From Lacticaseibacillus rhamnosus (lineage in GTDB: Bacteria; Bacillota; Bacilli; Lactobacillales; Lactobacillaceae), in the NCBI RefSeq assembly GCF_900636965.1, contig NZ_LR134331.1:2170001-2234000 (forward strand): DNA of 64,000 nucleotides, read 5' to 3'. This document shows, piece by piece, positions 25,496-35,408 of this stretch; position 1 is the stretch's first letter; each line of letters opens with the position of its first letter. Under the pieces are notes generated by a model. The model made no database searches. It worked only from the letters and a program-made list of their open reading frames with translations, and was not told the DNA's origin. The translations under genes and the position numbers were made by a program.

Positions 25496-26599
25496 TTATT
25501 CCACCAATGCTTCTAAGTTCTGCGCCAGCGTCACCGTGTCGGTTGTCATCGTATGATTACCAAACAACACAACGCCACTGGTCGCATTAGCACGAAAATA
25601 AGCAAGGGTACTGAAACTTTCCGGATTGTCGTTGTACATGCCTTGCAATAAACGCTGATCGTCCAACCACGCTACCCCGCTGGCATACTGATTACCATCT
25701 GCATAATGTGCCGCAATTAACTGACGATAGACTTTTTTAGGAATAATCTTCCCGGTTTCCGCTGCAATGATCACCTTGGCCAAGTCGGTCACGCTCATGT
25801 AGACACTCCCACTGCCAAGTAAACTCGACAAAAGCGCCTGGCTTAAATCATCCGGCTGGTACGATTGATCATCTTCGCTCAGATAACCTTGCGCCACTGG
25901 CATTTTCGCCGATAACGCATCGAAGTTACGGGTGTGTGTGAGTTTTAACGGTGCCAAAATCGTTTGGTCTAGTGCCGCAGCGAAAGGCTTCTTTGTGACT
26001 TTGCGAATAATCCCCGCTAATAACGCATAATTGGCATTAGTATAAATAAAGCTATGGTCGCCGGTGGATCCTAGTTGATTCAAATTCCAGTCGAGCGCGG
26101 TTTTTTCTGATGTCAGTATTTGCTCCGGTGTAAGTTCATCCATCTGAATGCCTGAGCGATGATCCAGCAGCTGCCGAATGGTAATGTCGCGACTATGATC
26201 AATGTCGGGATAAAACTTGGCTAGCTTAGTAGTCAATGACAGCCGGTGATCGGCAATCAGTCGCCCAATGACGAGCGCCGTTAAATACTTTTCTACCGAG
26301 GCCAGCGGAAACATCGTCGTCCCATTATTCGCTAATTTGCGCGTATGATCTGCTTCACCGACACCGCCTGTATAAACAATCCGGCCCTTTTTGATCAAGG
26401 CAACACTGCCTCTAAAGTCGGTCGCATCAATCAGTTTACGAACATGCCGCCGCAACTGTGCTTGAGGAACAGGTCGTGCCGTAATCTTACTGACTTGACG
26501 CTGATGCTGGATCCAGCGCATCGTCACGCCACCAACGACGACCAAAACACCTAACACCGCCAAAATGATCAGCCACCGGCGTTTACGCGTCATTTTCAT
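25496..26599 (-). CDS. membrane-anchored serine hydrolase (beta-lactamase/class C PBP-like)
   Basis: About 367 residues. An N-terminal anchor (WLIILAVLGVLVVVGGV) precedes an extracytoplasmic class-C-type domain: SVEK (SxxK nucleophile, in FPLASVEKYLTAL) and YTNANY (YxN). The family includes D-amino-acid peptidases, D,D-carboxypeptidases and esterases. The start at ATG 26599 follows AAAGGAG closely; ATG 26593 is equally possible. Both overlap the end of the upstream AI-2E-type gene, implying coupling. It probably acts on cell wall material; the substrate is unknown. Confidence 0.82.
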   Translation of the reverse strand: MKMTRKRRWLIILAVLGVLVVVGGVTMRWIQHQRQVSKITARPVPQAQLRRHVRKLIDATDFRGSVALIKKGRIVYTGGVGEADHTRKLANNGTTMFPLASVEKYLTALVIGRLIADHRLSLTTKLAKFYPDIDHSRDITIRQLLDHRSGIQMDELTPEQILTSEKTALDWNLNQLGSTGDHSFIYTNANYALLAGIIRKVTKKPFAAALDQTILAPLKLTHTRNFDALSAKMPVAQGYLSEDDQSYQPDDLSQALLSSLLGSGSVYMSVTDLAKVIIAAETGKIIPKKVYRQLIAAHYADGNQYASGVAWLDDQRLLQGMYNDNPESFSTLAYFRANATSGVVLFGNHTMTTDTVTLAQNLEALVE

Positions 26600-27659
26600 G
26601 ATGCTCCTTTGGCTGCGGGACAGTGTCATAAGTCGAATGATGTGCTTTGGTTCCGGCAATCTTTTTGACCCCTAAAACATCCAGGAAAAAGGTGAAGATC
26701 GGAATGCCAACGATCAAGCCCCAAGTCCCAAAGAGCCGCTCTGCCACCAGCAACACGACAAAGGTGAAGAAGACAGGCAATTGCGTGCGGCTGCTCATGA
26801 ACTTAGGATTCAAGACATATGCTTCCAACACATGAATCGCCGCAATCATGATCAAAATGGTGATGACATCTTGCCAGCCGCCAACCGTATACCCGATGAT
26901 CGTCAACGGAATGAGTGAAATAATCGCCCCGGCAACCGGAATGAGTGATAACAGAAAAACCATAATCGCCAGACTCGGAATATTCGGCATTTTCATAAAC
27001 AACAGCGTAATCGTCGTAATCACCGTGTTAACCACCGCGATAAAGATCTGGGCTTCCATAACAACCCCGAACGTATTGATGAATTTCAAGGCAAAATAAC
27101 GCAGGTCTTTAAAATACCAGCCAAACGGTGAATCCAAAAACAGTTGCCCAAATGCCGGTAAGCTATCCAACTCGATGGTAAAGAAGAAACTCAAAATAAA
27201 CGACAACACCAACGTCAAGCCCATCGCACCAATGTTACCGGCATATTCAAGAACCGTTGACAGGCCAGTCTTAAGTTGTTCGGTGAGGTTCAGGCTCTTG
27301 GTACTCTGCAAAACCCACTGCATCACCTGATTGTTGGCAAAGGCATCGCTGTTATAAAAATCCTGTACCGAATTAAACAGCGTGATCGTTTGGTGAATAA
27401 TGGCTGGAACATAATGGACCGCTGCATAGATCAACCCTAAAATCACCAATATGTAAACAGGTACAACGATCACAAACGGCCGAACATGAACGTGGCGTTG
27501 AACCGCGTGCACTAAGCGACTGACTAGAAACGCAAAAATAAAGGTCAACAAAATGTCGCTCATAATGCTACGGGCAAACCACAAAACCAAAAAAACCGAG
27601 AATAAAACCACTGTACGTCGGACTGGCACATTGTTGATAAATTTTTCGTACGCTGACAT
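26583..27659 (-). CDS. AI-2E family (PerM/YdiK-type) membrane protein
   Basis: 358 residues from ATG 27659 (GGGGAAG upstream). Seven to eight helices, a soluble loop around residues 100-150, and the conserved C-terminal part (SLIPVAGAIISLIPLTIIGY, then LEAYVLNPKFMSSRTQLPV) of the AI-2E transporter-like family. Members export AI-2 or act in ion exchange or osmotic adaptation; the role here is open. It overlaps the serine hydrolase gene downstream. Confidence 0.85.
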   Translation of the reverse strand: MSAYEKFINNVPVRRTVVLFSVFLVLWFARSIMSDILLTFIFAFLVSRLVHAVQRHVHVRPFVIVVPVYILVILGLIYAAVHYVPAIIHQTITLFNSVQDFYNSDAFANNQVMQWVLQSTKSLNLTEQLKTGLSTVLEYAGNIGAMGLTLVLSFILSFFFTIELDSLPAFGQLFLDSPFGWYFKDLRYFALKFINTFGVVMEAQIFIAVVNTVITTITLLFMKMPNIPSLAIMVFLLSLIPVAGAIISLIPLTIIGYTVGGWQDVITILIMIAAIHVLEAYVLNPKFMSSRTQLPVFFTFVVLLVAERLFGTWGLIVGIPIFTFFLDVLGVKKIAGTKAHHSTYDTVPQPKEHHENDA

Positions 27660-27712
27660 CGTCTTCCCCACCATCCATTTTTCGCTAGTTAAATCTTAGC
27701 GTGCCGCAAAAA

Positions 27713-27744
27713 GAAAAAAAGTGCAAGCATTCGCCAGCACTTGT
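27713..27744 (-). terminator. terminator of the sortase gene
   Basis: On the minus strand, AAGTGC-(loop)-GCACTT followed by a run of T, immediately after the stop at 27750. Confidence 0.85.
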
Positions 27745-27749
27745 TCAAA

Positions 27750-28451
27750 TTATAAGAAAATTTTCAGGTTCTTTTGATTTGCTTTCTTGACCGACTGAAG
27801 TTCTCCTTGAACAATGATCCGATCCACTTCGCCTTCTGTCGGTGACGCACATGTGACTAAGGTAATCAGTTTTTTGCCTGCCACATCATCGATCCATTGC
27901 ACCTGAGTTTCGTTAACAATCTGTTTCGTGGTCACTTTGTAAGTGTAAACTTTCTTCATATTCGTAATCGCGACTGTATCGCCAGTTTGGACATTTTTCA
28001 AAGGCGAAAAAAGAATCCCTTGGTTGGTCATGTAGTGGCCGGCTAACGCATAATTGCCTTCGCCCATCTTCTGATCAGCCTTCATCGTCCCGGCGCCGGC
28101 GCTCAGGTTATCATTTGACAGCCCCTTGAGAATCGGCAACTTCAGATGAACGCTGGTAATGGCAATCTTACCAATCGGATGCAGATTACGGGTCAACGCG
28201 GCATTCCCGACCGTGTTGATATCAAGCGCTTTAACACCTTTAAAATCAAACGTGGCACTTCTTTTTTCGTTCTTATCAACTGTATTGCGATCAATCTGCC
28301 CCATCGTCCATTGGCTTAAATGATCAACGACAAACAGCTTAATCGGTTCGTTGAAAACCAGCGCTAAGCCCAGAAGGACACCGAGCGCAAAAATCGTCCG
28401 CCATAGCCAGCGATGCTTACGTGGGGACTGTTGTTTACCTGATTTCGTCAT
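27750..28451 (-). CDS. srtA: class A sortase
   Basis: 233 residues from ATG 28451 (AAGGAGG seven bases upstream). N-terminal anchor (LWRTIFALGVLLGLALVF). Catalytic His in YALAGHYM, Cys in ITLVTCASP (TLxTC) and Arg in EVDRIIVQG. It joins LPxTG surface proteins to peptidoglycan. It is a single-gene unit, as is usual for housekeeping SrtA. No LPxTG substrate is encoded in this window. Confidence 0.93.
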   Translation of the reverse strand: MTKSGKQQSPRKHRWLWRTIFALGVLLGLALVFNEPIKLFVVDHLSQWTMGQIDRNTVDKNEKRSATFDFKGVKALDINTVGNAALTRNLHPIGKIAITSVHLKLPILKGLSNDNLSAGAGTMKADQKMGEGNYALAGHYMTNQGILFSPLKNVQTGDTVAITNMKKVYTYKVTTKQIVNETQVQWIDDVAGKKLITLVTCASPTEGEVDRIIVQGELQSVKKANQKNLKIFL

Positions 28452-28749
28452 CGTTATCCTCCTTGCAAAGAGCATACCTTGAAACCCACTGAGATTCAAG
28501 CAGGCCCATGATACCCAAGTCTCAGCCTTTCGCTAACAAATTGTAAGTCAATTAGGCGGATAAACGCAAGTCAACAGCTCAGTCGCTTTTTTAGCTGCAC
28601 ACTGACAAGGGGTTATCGTTAATGTCACTCTCGCATGAACCTTATAAAAAGCATCTCACTACCACTCAGCTTGCATGGTATACTGACATCATTCGCTCAC
28701 AACCAAGAACTGCATTGCATCAAACTCGAAGCTAGGAGAGATTTAACCT
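28452..28749. other. divergent intergenic region between sortase and GtrA genes
   Basis: About 300 bases with promoters for both genes. An extended -10 (TGG-TATACT, hexamer 28679-28684) fits the plus-strand GtrA gene; no confident -35 was found. Nothing else stands out. Confidence 0.45.
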
Positions 28750-29160
28750 TTGAAAACGCTGATTCATCTATATAAACGCTACGAAATGATCATCAACTAC
28801 TTATTTATCGGCGGGCTGACCACCTTGATCAATTTCGTCACCTTTTTTGTGATGCGCTATTTTGATATTGGCTTGGTCTTAACCAACACGACCGCTAACA
28901 TTGTCAGTGTCATTTTTGCATTCTTCGCCAACAAAAGTGTCGTCTTCCACAGTGACTATTCAAGCAAAAAGAAGTTCTGGTTCGAGCTAACCAGTTTTCT
29001 AATCCTCCGTGGCGTTTCACTGTTGCTGGATAACTTCATTATGATTGTCGGCGTGGACTGGCTTCACGGCAACGAGATCCTGGTCAAAATTCTGGATCAA
29101 ATTATCATTGTCGTCGCTAACTACCTGTTCTCAAAACTGATCTTTGTCCGCAAACGGTAG
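28750..29160 (+). CDS. GtrA/GtcA family membrane protein
   Basis: 136 residues with four helices and the family signature at the N-terminus (YLFIGGLTTLINFVTFF) and later FFANKSVVF. Members are thought to flip or help transfer undecaprenyl-linked sugars used to decorate wall teichoic acid or O-antigen. Translation starts at TTG 28750, nine bases after AGGAGAG. No glycosyltransferase partner lies next to it. Confidence 0.88.
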   Translation: MKTLIHLYKRYEMIINYLFIGGLTTLINFVTFFVMRYFDIGLVLTNTTANIVSVIFAFFANKSVVFHSDYSSKKKFWFELTSFLILRGVSLLLDNFIMIVGVDWLHGNEILVKILDQIIIVVANYLFSKLIFVRKR

Positions 29161-29190
29161 CTATGCTTATCGAGTTCTAGATTGTTAACT

Positions 29191-29232
29191 AAAACGTGCC
29201 CCAAAAGTAAAAACCGCTTTTGGGGCACGTTT
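29191..29232. terminator. bidirectional terminator
   Basis: AAAACGTGCCCCAAAAG pairs with CTTTTGGGGCACGTTT. Shared by the converging GtrA and pyruvate oxidase genes. Confidence 0.92.
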
Positions 29233-29251
29233 GCGTTTTCATCAACCAAAT

Positions 29252-31015
29252 TCAACCCACCGAAACATGATGCGCCGCTAGAAACGAACTAAACGGCACC
29301 AAATTATCAGCATAATAACGTTTCTTGAAGGCAGTAATTGTAGCGGCATCGAAACGATCCGGATCTAACTGCAGATGCTCGACCGGGATTGGCCGCTCAT
29401 TCGTAATTTTGGCATCAATCAGTGTTGGCTTGCCAGCAATGCGATTGGCTTCGGCTTCATCAAACGCAGCCGCGAGTTCCGAAACCTTGGTGACGGTCAA
29501 ACCGGTCATGCCCATACCCTTAGCAACCGTTGCAAAATCAATCGCTGGCATATCGACGCCAAACCATTCGTGTCCGTCATCCTCTTGCTCATCTTCAATA
29601 TAACCCAATGCATTATTGGAAAAGACAACATTGATAATCGGCAGGTGGTACCGCACTTCTGTATCCAGATCCTGCATGACCATCGCCGCGGCACCATCAC
29701 CAGCAAGATTGAACACTTGGCGCTGAGGAAAACTCAACTGTCCGGCTAAGGCTGCCGGCAATCCTGCTCCCATCGTGGCGAACAGTCCGCTGGTTGTCCA
29801 CGCTTGCCGACCATTCACTTTCAGCAAGCGCACAGCATTTTGGGTGACATCCCCGACATCAATCGCAAAAATTGCATCATCGGTCGCAATGCGGTTGATC
29901 TGGCCGAATACCGGCTCAAAGCGCATATCACCAGTGGTTCGTTGCATCATGGCGTCATTATATTGGTGCCAATTTTTGACGTTATCGACATTAGCCTGAT
30001 ACCAGCCGCTGCTAGGAGCCTCATCACTGCGGGCAATCATTTTCTTCAAAGTTGCGGGTGCATCCGCTAAGATTGCCACATCTGTGTGATGCCGCTTGCC
30101 TAAGGTTTTGGGATCAGCTTCGATTTGAATAAACTTGGCTTTAGGCGAAAACATGACTTCCGCAAATGGATAATTCGAGCCGACAAACATGATCAAATCG
30201 GCCACCCGCAATGCTTCATTGGCCGGTTTCGATGCGACTCGTGCAGCCGAACCCAAGAGTGCTTCAAAGGCGTACGGAATAATCGGCTTGCCCAGCGCTG
30301 TGGTAATCACCGGCATTTGTAACTTTTTGGCTAGCGTCATCACCGTATCTGCTGCCCCGCGAACGCCTTGACCGACATACATCACCGGACGAGACGCGGT
30401 ACGAATCAATCTTAATGCCTGATCCACCTGTTCATCGGTGCCAGCCGCTAAAATCGGGGTGGCATGGGTCGCCGCGGCACTGTAATACCCATTCGCCGGA
30501 ATCAACTCGGCAGCCAAGTCGTTAGGAATCACCACAATCGCCGCACCATGAGCAGCATATGCCCGCCGAATCGCTTCATCAATGACATGCGGTAAACTCT
30601 GCGCTGTGGTGACGGTACGTGCATAGACAGCCGCATCCTGAAACATTGGATCTTCATCTAATTCCTGAAAGAAATCAGCATTCATAAACCGTTGTTCCAC
30701 TTGGCCCACTAAGAACAAAGTAGGCACTTTATCCATTTTGGCATCATAAGCCCCTTGGAAAAGATGTGTTGCTCCGGGACCGGCTGACCCGAATGCCACC
30801 CCAATACGACCTGTCAATTTTCCATCGGCGACCGCTGCCAAAGCCCCGACTTCTTCATGGCGTACATGAATATACTTGATGCGTGACTTTTCCTCATCCA
30901 ACGCGTACATCATGTTATTAAATGTACCACCGGGGATGCCGTAAATGTGCGTGACGCCCCAACTCTCCAAAGTTTGTAGCGCTGCAACCCCGGCTTTAAT
31001 CGTCTCAGCCATCAT
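29252..31015 (-). CDS. pox: pyruvate oxidase
   Basis: 587 residues, TPP-dependent. N-terminal YGIPGGTFNN and HVRHEEVGALAA with the TPP-activating Glu, FAD-type central domain, and the TPP motif GDGAAAMVMQ followed by SNNALGYIEDEQ. Length and motifs match lactobacillal and pneumococcal pyruvate oxidase: pyruvate, phosphate and O2 give acetyl-phosphate, CO2 and H2O2. With ackA (60075-61280) it gives ATP and acetate. ATG 31015 or 31012 follows AAAGGGGG. A hairpin lies in its leader. Confidence 0.92.
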   Translation of the reverse strand: MMAETIKAGVAALQTLESWGVTHIYGIPGGTFNNMMYALDEEKSRIKYIHVRHEEVGALAAVADGKLTGRIGVAFGSAGPGATHLFQGAYDAKMDKVPTLFLVGQVEQRFMNADFFQELDEDPMFQDAAVYARTVTTAQSLPHVIDEAIRRAYAAHGAAIVVIPNDLAAELIPANGYYSAAATHATPILAAGTDEQVDQALRLIRTASRPVMYVGQGVRGAADTVMTLAKKLQMPVITTALGKPIIPYAFEALLGSAARVASKPANEALRVADLIMFVGSNYPFAEVMFSPKAKFIQIEADPKTLGKRHHTDVAILADAPATLKKMIARSDEAPSSGWYQANVDNVKNWHQYNDAMMQRTTGDMRFEPVFGQINRIATDDAIFAIDVGDVTQNAVRLLKVNGRQAWTTSGLFATMGAGLPAALAGQLSFPQRQVFNLAGDGAAAMVMQDLDTEVRYHLPIINVVFSNNALGYIEDEQEDDGHEWFGVDMPAIDFATVAKGMGMTGLTVTKVSELAAAFDEAEANRIAGKPTLIDAKITNERPIPVEHLQLDPDRFDAATITAFKKRYYADNLVPFSSFLAAHHVSVG

Positions 31016-31033
31016 AAGTCCCCCTTTTATTTA

Positions 31034-31063
31034 AAAACCGGCAATCTGAACCTGCCAGTTTTG
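31034..31063 (-). terminator. terminator-like hairpin in the pox leader
   Basis: On the minus strand, AAAACTGGCA pairs fully (one G-U) with TGCCGGTTTT, followed by a T/A-rich stretch, about 20 bases before the pox start and downstream of a plausible promoter. It may attenuate pox or stop read-through from the betaine operon. Confidence 0.45.
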
Positions 31064-31092
31064 GCGTGTTATTAAAGCTGCTTCCGCGGTTA

Positions 31093-31121
31093 TACTAGGC
31101 ACGAAAAGATGAGAAAGCAAA
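31093..31121 (-). promoter_or_regulatory. probable pox promoter
   Basis: On the minus strand: -35 TTGCTT (31121-31116), 17-base spacer, -10 TAGTAT (31098-31093). Confidence 0.5.
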
Positions 31122-31135
31122 TCATCTGCCTATGT

Positions 31136-31192
31136 AAAAACGCCAAGGATATGATCCGTCTTCATGACGAACCGTACCCTCAGCGTTTTGAC
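31136..31192 (-). terminator. probable terminator of the glycine betaine transporter operon
   Basis: On the minus strand, AAAACGCTGAGGGTA pairs imperfectly with TATCCTTGGCGTTTTT, with an inner stem GGTTCGTC/GACGGATC. It directly follows the stop at 31198. Confidence 0.65.
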
Positions 31193-31197
31193 AATGG

Positions 31198-32100
31198 TTA
31201 CTTCAAATCTTCAATGCTATTAATATTCTTCATATACTTTGGAACGGCCAAACCGACCCGAGCGCCATCCATATTCACACCAAGATCAACAACCTGGTTC
31301 TTATAATCGGCGTATAACTTAGCAGCAGTATTTGGCAACCACGCCGATACCTGTGCATCTGCTGCTTTAGTCGCAACTGATGCCCAAACCGGCTGCGGTT
31401 CCATCGCGCGAATCGTCACTTTATAACCCACTTGCCGCAAAACGGTCGCCACAACGTTTGTGGAGGCAATTTCCGAATCCCAGGCAATATAGGTCAGGGT
31501 TAATTTAGGACTACCGCTAACATGACTAACACCCTTAGTCCATTGAGCAATTTGCTCCGGATGTTTCTTCACGTATGCTTTTGCAGCTGCAGCAGGATCC
31601 TGGCCATTGTTCACCGCCAACATCACACTAGAAATTTCTTTGGGCGTCCAGTGAAATTGATCAAGCACCTGGTAGGCTTGCGGAGCATCTTGCTTAAGCC
31701 CTTTACGCACAATCGTATGAATCTGTTCGGCTTTACCATAGACATTCTTAGGATCCTTCAAAAATTTCAACGGAAACTTGGTGAACATCCAGTGAGGCGT
31801 CCAGCCGGTCACCACAATGGGCCGCTTATCGGCAATCGCCTTTTGCAGCGTACTGGTCATCGCCGCGGTTGAGCTTGGTTGCAACTGCCAATTTTTTTGT
31901 TCCAATCCGTATGCTTTTAAGGCCTTGTCGGTACTGCTCATGATGCCGGCACCTGCATCGATTCCGGTAATCGTGTAGTTAATTTGCGGCCCTAAAGGCT
32001 TTTTGGCATCGTACTTAGGTTGGGTACTGCTGCATGCGGTCAAAAAGCCAACCGTGGCTACCATCGCCAGTGCCGCAATGATTTTTTTATAAAAAGTCAA
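31198..32100 (-). CDS. glycine betaine/proline-type ABC transporter substrate-binding lipoprotein
   Basis: 300 residues. Lipoprotein signal (ALAMVATVGFLTAC) with Cys near residue 23, then an OpuAC-type ligand domain: INYTITGIDAGAGIMSSTDK, VVTGWTPHWMFTKFPLKFL (aromatic Trp cage) and YIAWDSEIASTNVVATVL. It captures quaternary amines such as glycine betaine or carnitine for osmoprotection. Start TTG 32100 follows GGAGG by seven bases. It is the last gene of the three-gene operon. Confidence 0.88.
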   Translation of the reverse strand: MTFYKKIIAALAMVATVGFLTACSSTQPKYDAKKPLGPQINYTITGIDAGAGIMSSTDKALKAYGLEQKNWQLQPSSTAAMTSTLQKAIADKRPIVVTGWTPHWMFTKFPLKFLKDPKNVYGKAEQIHTIVRKGLKQDAPQAYQVLDQFHWTPKEISSVMLAVNNGQDPAAAAKAYVKKHPEQIAQWTKGVSHVSGSPKLTLTYIAWDSEIASTNVVATVLRQVGYKVTIRAMEPQPVWASVATKAADAQVSAWLPNTAAKLYADYKNQVVDLGVNMDGARVGLAVPKYMKNINSIEDLK

Positions 32101-32111
32101 ACAGCCACCTC

Positions 32112-32963
32112 CTAGCGCGTGCGATTGAGACTTTGGGTAATCCGATCCAGAATGATTGCCAGAATAACAATCGCCAAACCGGCAACAAACCCGCCGCCAG
32201 CGTCGTTACGACCCACAGCAAAGTAAACCTTGGTACCTAGGCCCATTGCCCCAATCATGGATGCAATTACGACCATGGATAAAGCCAACATCATACTTTG
32301 GTTAATGCCAGCCATAATGGTGCCGCGAGCAAAGGGCAGCTGCACTTTGATCAGCTGCTGCCAACTCGTAGCACCAAATGCAACGGCTGCCTCATTCAAG
32401 TCGGCTGGTACCTGTTCAATTCCCAATTGCGTCATCCGAACAGTCGGCGGCATCGCGAAAATGACTGACGCAACAACGCCAGGTACCATCCCGATGCCAA
32501 AGAATGCCACGGCGGGAATCAAATAAACAAAGGCTGGCATGGTCTGCATAAAGTCCATCAACGGCTTAACAATCGCCGAAACGGTTTTACTTTCAGCAGC
32601 CCAGATACCCAATGGAATGCCGATGACAATTGCCAACAAGCTTGCGGTCAGAACCAAGGTCAGCGTCTGCGTCATATCGCGCCAAAATCCCAGGTTCCAG
32701 ATTAACAACAGCCCCACTAATTCAAAAATCAGCAAACTGCGATACTTCTGCCCTCGCTTAAGGTACCAGGTCAGCGCCATAATCAAAATGATAAACAGCC
32801 AAATCGGAATGAAATCAAAGATCGCTTGAAAGGCATTGACAATCGTTCCGATAAAGTTCGTCAGCACACCGAAGAACCCGGCAAATTGAGTGAGCCAGTC
32901 CACGAAGGAATCAATCCAATGTGCTAATGGTAACGTTGGGATGGTGACTAAAAGATTAAACAT
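32112..32963 (-). CDS. glycine betaine/proline-type ABC transporter permease
   Basis: 283 residues from ATG 32963 (AGGAGG nine bases upstream). Five to six helices with the EAA-type cytoplasmic loop ([20 protein letters not shown]). It corresponds to ProW/OpuAB and forms the membrane channel for the ATPase and binding protein encoded beside it. It overlaps the ATPase gene by eight bases. Confidence 0.9.
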   Translation of the reverse strand: MFNLLVTIPTLPLAHWIDSFVDWLTQFAGFFGVLTNFIGTIVNAFQAIFDFIPIWLFIILIMALTWYLKRGQKYRSLLIFELVGLLLIWNLGFWRDMTQTLTLVLTASLLAIVIGIPLGIWAAESKTVSAIVKPLMDFMQTMPAFVYLIPAVAFFGIGMVPGVVASVIFAMPPTVRMTQLGIEQVPADLNEAAVAFGATSWQQLIKVQLPFARGTIMAGINQSMMLALSMVVIASMIGAMGLGTKVYFAVGRNDAGGGFVAGLAIVILAIILDRITQSLNRTR

Positions 32964-34179
32964 TGACATTGACCTCCTGTCCTGAAAGTGCGCCAAGAAC
33001 GGCACCACGAATAATAATCCCGCAAAGTCGTTTCTGATCATCGATGACAGCATACGGAACTGAAGTAGTCGACACAGCATCCAGCAGGTCAGCTAACGGC
33101 GTATCCATTTTTGTTGTCGGTACGTCGGTCTTAACAATCGTGGTTAAGTCCTTTTTCCCGCTATCAATGGCCGCACGAACATCATCGGCATCCAAGATTC
33201 CTACTAATTGTCGCTTGGTGTTGACAACATACAAGCTGGAAATCTCGTTGTCACGCATCCGCCGTGCTGCCAAACGCGGACCATCCTTGTCGATATTCAC
33301 GGTGTTAGCGCGAATCATAACATTAGCTGCGGTATAAACCTGACTTCGATCCACACCTTCAATGAACTTCTCAACGTAATCATCTGCTGGTTGACTCAGA
33401 ATCTCTTCTGGTGTCCCGATTTGAACGATCTCGCCGTCTTTCATAATCATGATGTGATCGCCAATCCGCAACGCTTCATTCAGATCATGGGAAATGAAAA
33501 CAATCGTCTTGTGCATTTCTTCTTGCAGATCCAACAATTCGTCTTGCATATCACGCCGATTTAACGGATCAAGCGCAGAAAAGGCCTCGTCCATTAAGAG
33601 AATCTCGGCATCACTGGCCAACGCGCGCGCCAAGCCGACACGTTGTTGCATCCCGCCAGATAATTGATCAGGAAATTGATCGGCAAACCCGTCTAATCCC
33701 ACTAAATCAAGCGCTTTGTTGGCTTTAGCTTCACGTTCGGATTTATCCATCCCCTGAATTTCCAAGCCAAACGCTGCGTTTTGTAAAACAGTTCGGTTAG
33801 GCAATAGCGCGAAGCCTTGAAATACCATGCTCAGCTTTTGCCGCCGCACTTCACGCAGGTGTTGCTTGTCCAACTTGGCAATATCATCACCATCAATCAG
33901 AACTTGTCCGGCAGTCGGTTCAATTAACCGATTCAGCATTCGCAGTGTGGTTGATTTACCCGAACCAGAAAGCCCCATGATAACGAAGATTTCCCCTTTT
34001 TTAATAGTGAAATCAGCTTGATCAACACCCACGGTTGCGCCCGTAGCTTTTAGAATCTCAGCCTTGGTTTTCCCTTGCTTTAACATTTCTTTGGCGCGAT
34101 TGATTCGTTTGCCAAAAATCTTGGTTAAACCACTCACTTCGATTTTTGTTTCAGCATCATTTTCAATCTTGTGTTGCAT
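32956..34179 (-). CDS. glycine betaine/proline-type ABC transporter ATPase with CBS domains
   Basis: 407 residues from ATG 34179 (AGGAG seven bases upstream). The ProV/OpuAA-type N-terminal extension ([20 protein letters not shown]) is followed by Walker [13 protein letters not shown] signature LSGGMQQRV, Walker [13 protein letters not shown] and the switch His. Two C-terminal CBS domains follow; in OpuA these sense ionic strength or c-di-AMP. First gene of the operon; osmotic control is expected from family knowledge. Confidence 0.92.
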   Translation of the reverse strand: MQHKIENDAETKIEVSGLTKIFGKRINRAKEMLKQGKTKAEILKATGATVGVDQADFTIKKGEIFVIMGLSGSGKSTTLRMLNRLIEPTAGQVLIDGDDIAKLDKQHLREVRRQKLSMVFQGFALLPNRTVLQNAAFGLEIQGMDKSEREAKANKALDLVGLDGFADQFPDQLSGGMQQRVGLARALASDAEILLMDEAFSALDPLNRRDMQDELLDLQEEMHKTIVFISHDLNEALRIGDHIMIMKDGEIVQIGTPEEILSQPADDYVEKFIEGVDRSQVYTAANVMIRANTVNIDKDGPRLAARRMRDNEISSLYVVNTKRQLVGILDADDVRAAIDSGKKDLTTIVKTDVPTTKMDTPLADLLDAVSTTSVPYAVIDDQKRLCGIIIRGAVLGALSGQEVNVNV

Positions 34180-34416
34180 TTGCTCACTCCTCTCAGGCAC
34201 TTTAACGAATTAAGATCTCGTTTTGGTGCCCGGTACTTTTTAAAATCGCTCATGACCTGATGTAGCGATTTTGCTCTGTTTCAGAAACAGTTGTCATCGA
34301 ATTGAAACAATGCTAACCATTGTACGAGTCATTTGTGTGTGATTCAAATCACGGAATCTCATTTTCATTTTCAAGCCTCGCTGGTGTTTTCACTTGCTGA
34401 AAATTTTAACCATAAC
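34180..34416. other. intergenic region upstream of the betaine transporter operon
   Basis: About 240 bases expected to hold the operon promoter. It contains TTTCAGAAACAG and TTTTCATTTTC elements but no promoter I would call. No gene is present. Confidence 0.3.
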
Positions 34417-34450
34417 AAAAAAGCCCTCATCGGCATGGGATTGAGGGCTA
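34417..34450 (-). terminator. terminator of sfsA
   Basis: On the minus strand, AGCCCTCAATCCC pairs partly with GATGAGGGCT, followed by TTTTTT. It lies about 80 bases past the stop. Confidence 0.8.
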
Positions 34451-34531
34451 GGGACGATTGATGACCCGCTAATCGTGCATCGTAATCGTTGTCAAGTCAA
34501 TATGAAAATATCATGACCGAATTCTCATATT

Positions 34532-35263
34532 TCACAAACTCGCCAAGTTCATTTCCGTAAATGGCAGATGCTCGTCAAACAGGATCGGCTGGCCCAAAGT
34601 AATAAAATCCGGACCCGTCATCGTGTCATAAGCCAAGACGCGCACACCGTTTTGCTTGGCAATTGTGATTGCGGTGACAAGCTCTGGAAACCGTTCACGA
34701 TAAATCGTCATTTGCTGAATATTGGGTAACTGCACAATAAAAACCAAAAATGCCTGATAGCCTTCCGCTTGTGCCATTGTCAGCGTGTGCACATGCTTCA
34801 GCGCTCGTGTGGTGGGTGCATCGGGAAACGCCGCCAATGTTTGGTTGGCTAATGTGACGCCTTTAGTTTCAACAAACCATTTTTTGCCATCAGCCGCAGT
34901 TCCCGCAAAATCAAGCCGGGAATCGCGCCAGGTGGTCTCGGGACGAACCGCATAAGGCAAGGATAATCCGGGCAATTTCATGGTGCCAGCCTCCAAGCAT
35001 TCTCTGGCAACGTGGTTGGGGGCTAAGCTGTCTATATTAATCCAACGATTCTGCCGCTTTACCGCAAGCAGATCATAGTGCGTCTTCCGGTTGGGATGAT
35101 CCACATACCGGACACTGGCAAGCGAACCTGGCACTAGAATTTCCTTATTCCGGCCAGTGTTGTTCATATGTACCGATGTCGTCACGCCATCAATCGCAAT
35201 TTCAACCGTAAACCGACTCACGCGCCGGATCAGTTGCCCGACACTGACATTTTGATACTGCAT
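34532..35263 (-). CDS. sfsA: SfsA family protein
   Basis: 243 residues, the usual family length. N-terminal OB-fold-like part (RFTVEIAIDGVTTSVHMNNTG) with VPGSLASVRY, then the nuclease-like core: ESRLDFAG-type DSRLDFAG, WFVETKGVTLA and FLVFIVQLPN. Family members bind DNA; Escherichia coli SfsA affects maltose genes. The nuclease-like D/ExK arrangement (DFAG...ETKG) is visible. ATG 35263 has GAGGAG upstream. Confidence 0.9.
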   Translation of the reverse strand: MQYQNVSVGQLIRRVSRFTVEIAIDGVTTSVHMNNTGRNKEILVPGSLASVRYVDHPNRKTHYDLLAVKRQNRWINIDSLAPNHVARECLEAGTMKLPGLSLPYAVRPETTWRDSRLDFAGTAADGKKWFVETKGVTLANQTLAAFPDAPTTRALKHVHTLTMAQAEGYQAFLVFIVQLPNIQQMTIYRERFPELVTAITIAKQNGVRVLAYDTMTGPDFITLGQPILFDEHLPFTEMNLASL

Positions 35264-35331
35264 AAACGCTCCTCATTTCGATTTTGCTTGAACAGGTAGC
35301 ATAGTGCTTATTAACCGCGCTGACTTATGCT

Positions 35332-35390
35332 CATAACGTGTTTGCTGGCGCAGGGATTTGCGTGTAAGGACCTTGGTTGCAATGGCCACT
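35332..35390 (+). repeat. palindromic intergenic repeat, copy D (left half only)
   Basis: Left end CATAACGTGTTTGCTGGCGCAG, then GCGTGTAAGGACCTTGGTTG and CAATGGCCACTTA. The right arm is missing. Bases 35308-35334 (TTAACCGCGCTG) may be the right end of another decayed unit. Confidence 0.7.
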
Positions 35391-35408
35391 TATGTTCTGG
35401 TTTACGCC

